Source: CAYOEZ01 sp964402955 (GTDB lineage Bacteria > Chloroflexota > DTOL01 > DAOUCN01). Taken from it: 37,305 nucleotides of DNA. The stretch spans positions 1-37,305 of the forward strand of contig CAYOEZ010000017.1 of the NCBI GenBank assembly GCA_964402955.1, read 5' to 3'. Position numbers and translations under genes: made by a program. Positions 33,430 through 37,305 of the stretch are shown here, one piece after another; position 1 is the first letter of the stretch; every line of letters begins with the position of its first letter. Below the pieces are notes generated by a model, which was given only the letters and a program-made list of their open reading frames with translations, was not told where the DNA came from and ran no database searches.

Positions 33430-36400
33430 ATGAATCTGATTGTCGCTCACAGCGGACTCTCGCGATCTCTCCGACTATTCCTTGCCTTCACTTTGGTGGT
33501 TAGCTTCTGGCTGACCATACTTCGTGCGCGCCCCGTGTTTGCTGCCGAGCAGTTTACGGACATTGCCGCCTCTCTGGAGGGCGTGGAACGCGGTCAGGTC
33601 AGTTGGGGCGACTATGACAATGATGGTTGGCTTGATCTCCTCGTTCTCGGCTGCTATGGGCAAGATTGCGACACCGGTGCGACCCTGCTGATCTACCGCA
33701 ACAACGGCGACAACACCTTCAGCAATATACATGCCGTTCTGCCCGTTGTCTTTTTTGGCGCGGCCGCCTGGGGCGACTATGACAACAATGGCGCCCTTGA
33801 TCTGGTGATTACGGGCGGAACCTATTCCGTCCCCATTGCAGAAATCTATCAGAACGATGGGGCAGGAGTTTTCCACGATATCATCGCCGGCCTGCCCGGC
33901 CTGCGCATGGGGTCAGTCGCCTGGGCCGATTACAACAACGACGGCTATCTTGATCTTGTGCTGTCGGGAGACACGGGCGCCTCCACCTACGTGACGGTGA
34001 TCTATCGCAACAATGGCAATGGCACGTTCACCGACATCCTCGCCGGACTGCCCGGCGTCTACGAGAGCTCGCTGGCCTGGGGCGACTACGACCGGGACGG
34101 TCTCAAGGACTTGTTGGTCGTAGGGAACATGGTCGGACCTGTCCCCATCAGCCGTCTGTATCACAACAACGGTGACGACACCTTTTCCCTTGTTGGGGCT
34201 GGTCTGGATGGAGTGGGCTTTGGCTCCGGCGCCTGGGGAGACTACGACAACGACGGGGAGCTTGATATCCTCCTCACCGGAGTAGGCAGTGCAGGCGCCC
34301 TCTCCAAAATCTACCACAATGCTGGCGGCGTCTTCACGGCGATTGCTGCCTCTCTTCCTGCCGTTTCCTACGGTCGTGGCATCTGGGGCGACTACGACAA
34401 TGATGGTTTGCTGGATGTTCTTCTCACAGGTCAGAGCGGCTCTGCGCGACTTACTCGCTTGTTTCGCAACTATCCTGCCGGCACGTTCACCTACGTCCCG
34501 TCGGCGCTGCCTGATGTGGACTACAGTTCGGCAGCTTTCGCTGACTATGACAAGGACGGCAAGCTCGATGTCGCCATCATGGGCTGGACAGGCGCCACCA
34601 ACCAGACCGGCATCTACCACAACGACTTCACGGTTGCTGCGCCCAATGCGCCCCCCGTCGCTCCGGCTGGCCTCGTTCTTACGATGACCGGCACGCTGTT
34701 CGATATGAGCTGGACTGCTGCAAGCGATGACACCACTCCACCCGGCGCGCTGAACTACAATCTGGTCGTCAGCACCGAGCCGTCGTGGGGCGACATCGTT
34801 TCGCCGATGTCGTGCAGCGTGGCCGGCTGTGGCGGCAACGGCTGGCGGCTTGTGCCGCAGCCTGGCAATGCCGGGCAGATGCTGACGGCGACGCTCCACT
34901 TGACCCTGCCGACAGGAGTGTACTTCTGGCGTGTGCAGGCGATTGACAATGGCTTCAGTGGAGGGCCGTTTACTGGCGCCGCGGAGATCATCGTCTGGCC
35001 TGACACGCGCACGCCGCAACCATCGCCGATCAATACGCGCACCGCGACACTGACCTGGACGGCCACCGCCACCGGGACGCCCACCGAAACGCCGGCGCCG
35101 ACGGAGACGCCGACCGTCACGCCCACGCCGACAGAGACAGCCACGCCGACGCAGACAGGCACGGCCACGCCCACGGCTACGCCCACGGCGACCGCTACGG
35201 CCACCCCGACCGCAACCGAGACCGGCACGGCCACGCCAACGGCAACATACACGCCGACGGCCACGCCAACCGACACGGCTACTCCCACCTTCACGCCATC
35301 GCTCACGCCAACTGCCACGGCGACAGCGACGCATACAGAGACAGGCACAGCTACGCCGACGGCCACGGCAACTGAGACGGCTACTCCCACCAATACGCCA
35401 TCGCTCACGCCAACTGCCACGGCGACAGCGACAGACACGCCCACCGCGACGGCAACCGCAACTCATACTGCGACGAACACAGCGACTGCCACGGCGACAG
35501 ACACATACACGGCCACGCCGACTCCTACCGTCACCGGTTCGGCGACGCCAACCGAAACAGGCACGCCGACGCTCACCGCCACAGCCAGCGCGACCGGCAC
35601 TCCCACTGAAACGGGGACGGCTACCGCCACGGCCACCAGCAGCGGAACGTCCACCATCACACAGACGCCAACCGAGACGGCCACACGCACCGCGACAGTG
35701 ACGGCCACGGCAACGCCAACGTGGACCAACACGCCAACTTCAACCGGAACGGCGACAGTTACACAGACGCCAACGAATACGGGTACACCAACCCTGACGC
35801 TGACGCCAACCCATACAGCAACGCCAACCGAGACATTCACCCCAACGTCGACGCCGACTGTCACGAACACGCCGCAAGGAACCAAGACTGGCCTGGCGAC
35901 TGCAACCGGCACGAGGACCATGACGCGCACCGTGACCAACACCAAGACACCGTTTGCCACCGTCACGCCCGCGCCGCAAGGCACAGCAACGGAGACGCCT
36001 GTATGGTTCAAGTCGCCCACGCCGACCCAGGCCGGAGCGATAGCCACCAGTACGTTCACGCCGCTGGCAACCGCGACCGCTACACCCCAAGTGGTCAGTG
36101 GGCTCTATGTCATGCTCCTGCCCGTCATTGTCATTGACCAGCCTTTCACGCCGACGCCCACTTGTTCGGCCACGCGCACGCCGGTGTTTGCGCCGCCGAC
36201 GCCGACGATGACGCCGGGGCAGCCTGCTGTGGTGGCGACCGTTATCGTGCCCAATGGTATGCGTGGGCCTAATGCTCTGGTTATCGATCGCGCCAGCAAC
36301 ACGCTGTGGGGGCTTAGCCGCAACACGGGCGATGCCTATCCGGTGTCACTGGACACGCTGCGGGCCTCGACTCCCGTCCATGTCGGCTCACAGCCCTTCG

Positions 36401-37134
36401 GCGCCGATGTGCTCAATGGCCTGCTCTACGTGGCCAACTTCCAATCGGGCATGGTGGCGCGTATCAATACCGCCACGCGATCGCGCGTTCTGCCTGACAT
36501 CGCTGTTGGCGACGAGCCAAGCTGGGTCGGCGGCGACCCGCGCACGGGGCGCGTGTGGGTTGCGCTGCATCGCGGCAGCGGCGTTTCGGCTGTCCTGTAC
36601 GCCAGTGTTTGGAAAAAGATCTACACCGGGCCGGGCGCCTTTGCCGTCGTGGTTGACCCCGCGCGCCGCCAGGTCTACGTCGGCAATCGAGATTCCAAGA
36701 ATGTGACGGTCCTGGACGCCGATAGCGGCAACCGTATCCGCACGCTCGAGCCAGGCGGCTCGCCATTCGGCATGGCCATCAACGATGCAACTGGTACGCT
36801 CTATGTGCTGCACGGAGCGGCGGGCGGCGGCTGCCCAGTGACGCGCCTGGCCATTTATGATCCGAGCGGCAGACCGCTGCGCGACGTTGCGGTGGGCGAC
36901 TCCTGCGCTGGCGGCTGGATTGACGTCAACCCGAACAACGGGCGCGTCTATGTTGCGGCAATGGCGCGCAATGAGGTGTGGGTGCTGGAATCGAATGGCG
37001 ATGTGCGCACCATCCTTGACGCCGCCGACGGCATCGGTCGCCAACCACTGGGTCTGGTCGTCGATCCGCCAACTGCACGCGTGTTTGTGGGCAACTACGG
37101 CGACAATTCGATTTCGGTTATCTACGACCCATAG
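33430..37134 (+). CDS. Secreted FG-GAP/Thr-Pro stalk/YVTN double-propeller protein
   Basis: The 1,234-residue protein starts with a signal peptide (LRLFLAFTLVVSFWLTI to VFAAEQ). Seven FG-GAP/VCBS repeats follow, each with a calcium-loop motif (WGDYDNDGWLDLL, WADYNNDGYLDLV, WGDYDRDGLKDLL, FADYDKDGKLDVA and so on), forming an integrin-type seven-bladed propeller. A fibronectin-like domain (FDMSWTAASDDTTPPGALNY) leads to a stalk of some 350 residues of Thr/Pro/Ala. Then come YVMLLPVIVIDQPFTPTPTC and a C-terminal propeller of seven YVTN-like blades (LYVANFQSG, VYVGNRDSKNVTVL, VFVGNYGDNSISVI). It is likely a surface adhesion or binding protein. GGAG lies about 8 nt before ATG 33430. Confidence 0.9.
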   Translation: MNLIVAHSGLSRSLRLFLAFTLVVSFWLTILRARPVFAAEQFTDIAASLEGVERGQVSWGDYDNDGWLDLLVLGCYGQDCDTGATLLIYRNNGDNTFSNIHAVLPVVFFGAAAWGDYDNNGALDLVITGGTYSVPIAEIYQNDGAGVFHDIIAGLPGLRMGSVAWADYNNDGYLDLVLSGDTGASTYVTVIYRNNGNGTFTDILAGLPGVYESSLAWGDYDRDGLKDLLVVGNMVGPVPISRLYHNNGDDTFSLVGAGLDGVGFGSGAWGDYDNDGELDILLTGVGSAGALSKIYHNAGGVFTAIAASLPAVSYGRGIWGDYDNDGLLDVLLTGQSGSARLTRLFRNYPAGTFTYVPSALPDVDYSSAAFADYDKDGKLDVAIMGWTGATNQTGIYHNDFTVAAPNAPPVAPAGLVLTMTGTLFDMSWTAASDDTTPPGALNYNLVVSTEPSWGDIVSPMSCSVAGCGGNGWRLVPQPGNAGQMLTATLHLTLPTGVYFWRVQAIDNGFSGGPFTGAAEIIVWPDTRTPQPSPINTRTATLTWTATATGTPTETPAPTETPTVTPTPTETATPTQTGTATPTATPTATATATPTATETGTATPTATYTPTATPTDTATPTFTPSLTPTATATATHTETGTATPTATATETATPTNTPSLTPTATATATDTPTATATATHTATNTATATATDTYTATPTPTVTGSATPTETGTPTLTATASATGTPTETGTATATATSSGTSTITQTPTETATRTATVTATATPTWTNTPTSTGTATVTQTPTNTGTPTLTLTPTHTATPTETFTPTSTPTVTNTPQGTKTGLATATGTRTMTRTVTNTKTPFATVTPAPQGTATETPVWFKSPTPTQAGAIATSTFTPLATATATPQVVSGLYVMLLPVIVIDQPFTPTPTCSATRTPVFAPPTPTMTPGQPAVVATVIVPNGMRGPNALVIDRASNTLWGLSRNTGDAYPVSLDTLRASTPVHVGSQPFGADVLNGLLYVANFQSGMVARINTATRSRVLPDIAVGDEPSWVGGDPRTGRVWVALHRGSGVSAVLYASVWKKIYTGPGAFAVVVDPARRQVYVGNRDSKNVTVLDADSGNRIRTLEPGGSPFGMAINDATGTLYVLHGAAGGGCPVTRLAIYDPSGRPLRDVAVGDSCAGGWIDVNPNNGRVYVAAMARNEVWVLESNGDVRTILDAADGIGRQPLGLVVDPPTARVFVGNYGDNSISVIYDP
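35275..35432 (+). repeat. 102-bp in-frame duplication within the Thr/Pro stalk
   Basis: The 56-bp stretch at 35275-35330 recurs at 35377-35432 with three differences, all in one codon. The offset is 102 bp (34 codons), so the duplication lengthened the stalk without breaking the frame. Confidence 0.85.
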
Positions 37135-37177
37135 GTCAATCGTGCGATGCAGCTATCGGGCTGCTCCCCTGCCAGCA

Positions 37178-37213
37178 AAACACGCCTTGCGAGCTGCTCA
37201 GCAAGGCGTGTTT
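37178..37213 (+). terminator. Terminator-like hairpin after the FG-GAP gene
   Basis: AAACACGCCTTGC and GCAAGGCGTGTTT form a perfect 13-bp stem with a 10-nt loop, 43 nt after the stop codon. The stem ends in A/T on both sides, so it can act in either direction. The run of T after it is short. Confidence 0.65.
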
Positions 37214-37305
37214 GTATGTCAGGGCGCGTCGTGCGTCACTCTGACCGCCATCGAGTGTATTACTCTATGAGTGCATCCACACTGTGGGGGTGCACAGATG
37301 GCGGG
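37214..37305. other. Unassigned window end
   Basis: The last 92 bases after the terminator show no gene or clear signal that I can support. Confidence 0.4.

Noticed and set aside
33913..36059. Long Val/Gly-rich and Arg/Gly-rich frames antisense to the FG-GAP gene
   Set aside because: They arise from the periodic Thr/Pro codons and DxDxDG repeats of the true gene; repeated ACG/GCC codons read backwards lack stops.

Overview
The window is about 37.3 kb of high-GC bacterial chromosome from a draft assembly (a run of exactly 100 N at 32589-32688 marks a scaffold join). No 16S rRNA or other decisive marker is present. Very long Thr/Pro-rich secreted proteins carrying beta-propellers and a short 'LLPV'-type hydrophobic motif, a short EF-Ts, an RHS protein and many intergenic hairpin repeats together suggest a member of the Chloroflexota (Anaerolineae/Caldilineae-like). 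This placement is inference.

Layout. (1) 1-5751, minus strand: one large secreted RHS/YD-repeat protein with a C-terminal His-His nuclease-like tip. Its frame is broken twice, by an apparent one-base deletion and by a precise 25-bp insertion. A partial ORF with a strong ribosome binding site follows it to the window edge and could be an immunity gene. (2) 6051-12866, plus strand: the housekeeping block rpsB-tsf-pyrH-frr-uppS-cdsA, then a multi-pass membrane protein with a GAF-like region and a C-terminal HTH. A good sigma-70 promoter and a roughly 170-nt leader precede rpsB, and a terminator-like hairpin ends the block. (3) 12926-21313, plus strand: a thiolase/DUF35 pair, then six of the seven MEP-pathway genes in a row (dxr, ispH, ispD, ispF, ispE, ispG; dxs is not in the window), then a phosphoglucose/phosphomannose isomerase. 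With uppS and cdsA upstream this forms an isoprenoid-to-lipid-carrier and phospholipid precursor locus. (4) 21497-24177, minus strand: a NUDIX ADP-ribose pyrophosphatase-like gene and an M28-type aminopeptidase. (5) 24560-27493, minus strand: a secreted double-propeller protein. (6) 27710-31500, minus strand: clpX, clpP, tig and tRNA-Leu(UAG), a protein quality-control cluster behind a tRNA promoter. (7) 31688-37213: a TadG-like envelope protein (minus, split by the N gap) and a secreted FG-GAP/Thr-Pro/YVTN protein (plus), transcribed divergently from two near-consensus sigma-70 promoters.

Spacers hold several families of near-perfect hairpin repeats: four related CAGAGAAC/GCAGAG-type elements plus single copies of other long palindromes. 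The most unusual points are the thiolase/DUF35 pair inside the MEP cluster, the membrane GAF-HTH protein between cdsA and dxr where rseP is often found nearby, the shared dumbbell architecture of the two surface propeller proteins, the 25-bp insertion in the RHS gene, and a sharply bounded stretch of clpX in which conserved residues are replaced.
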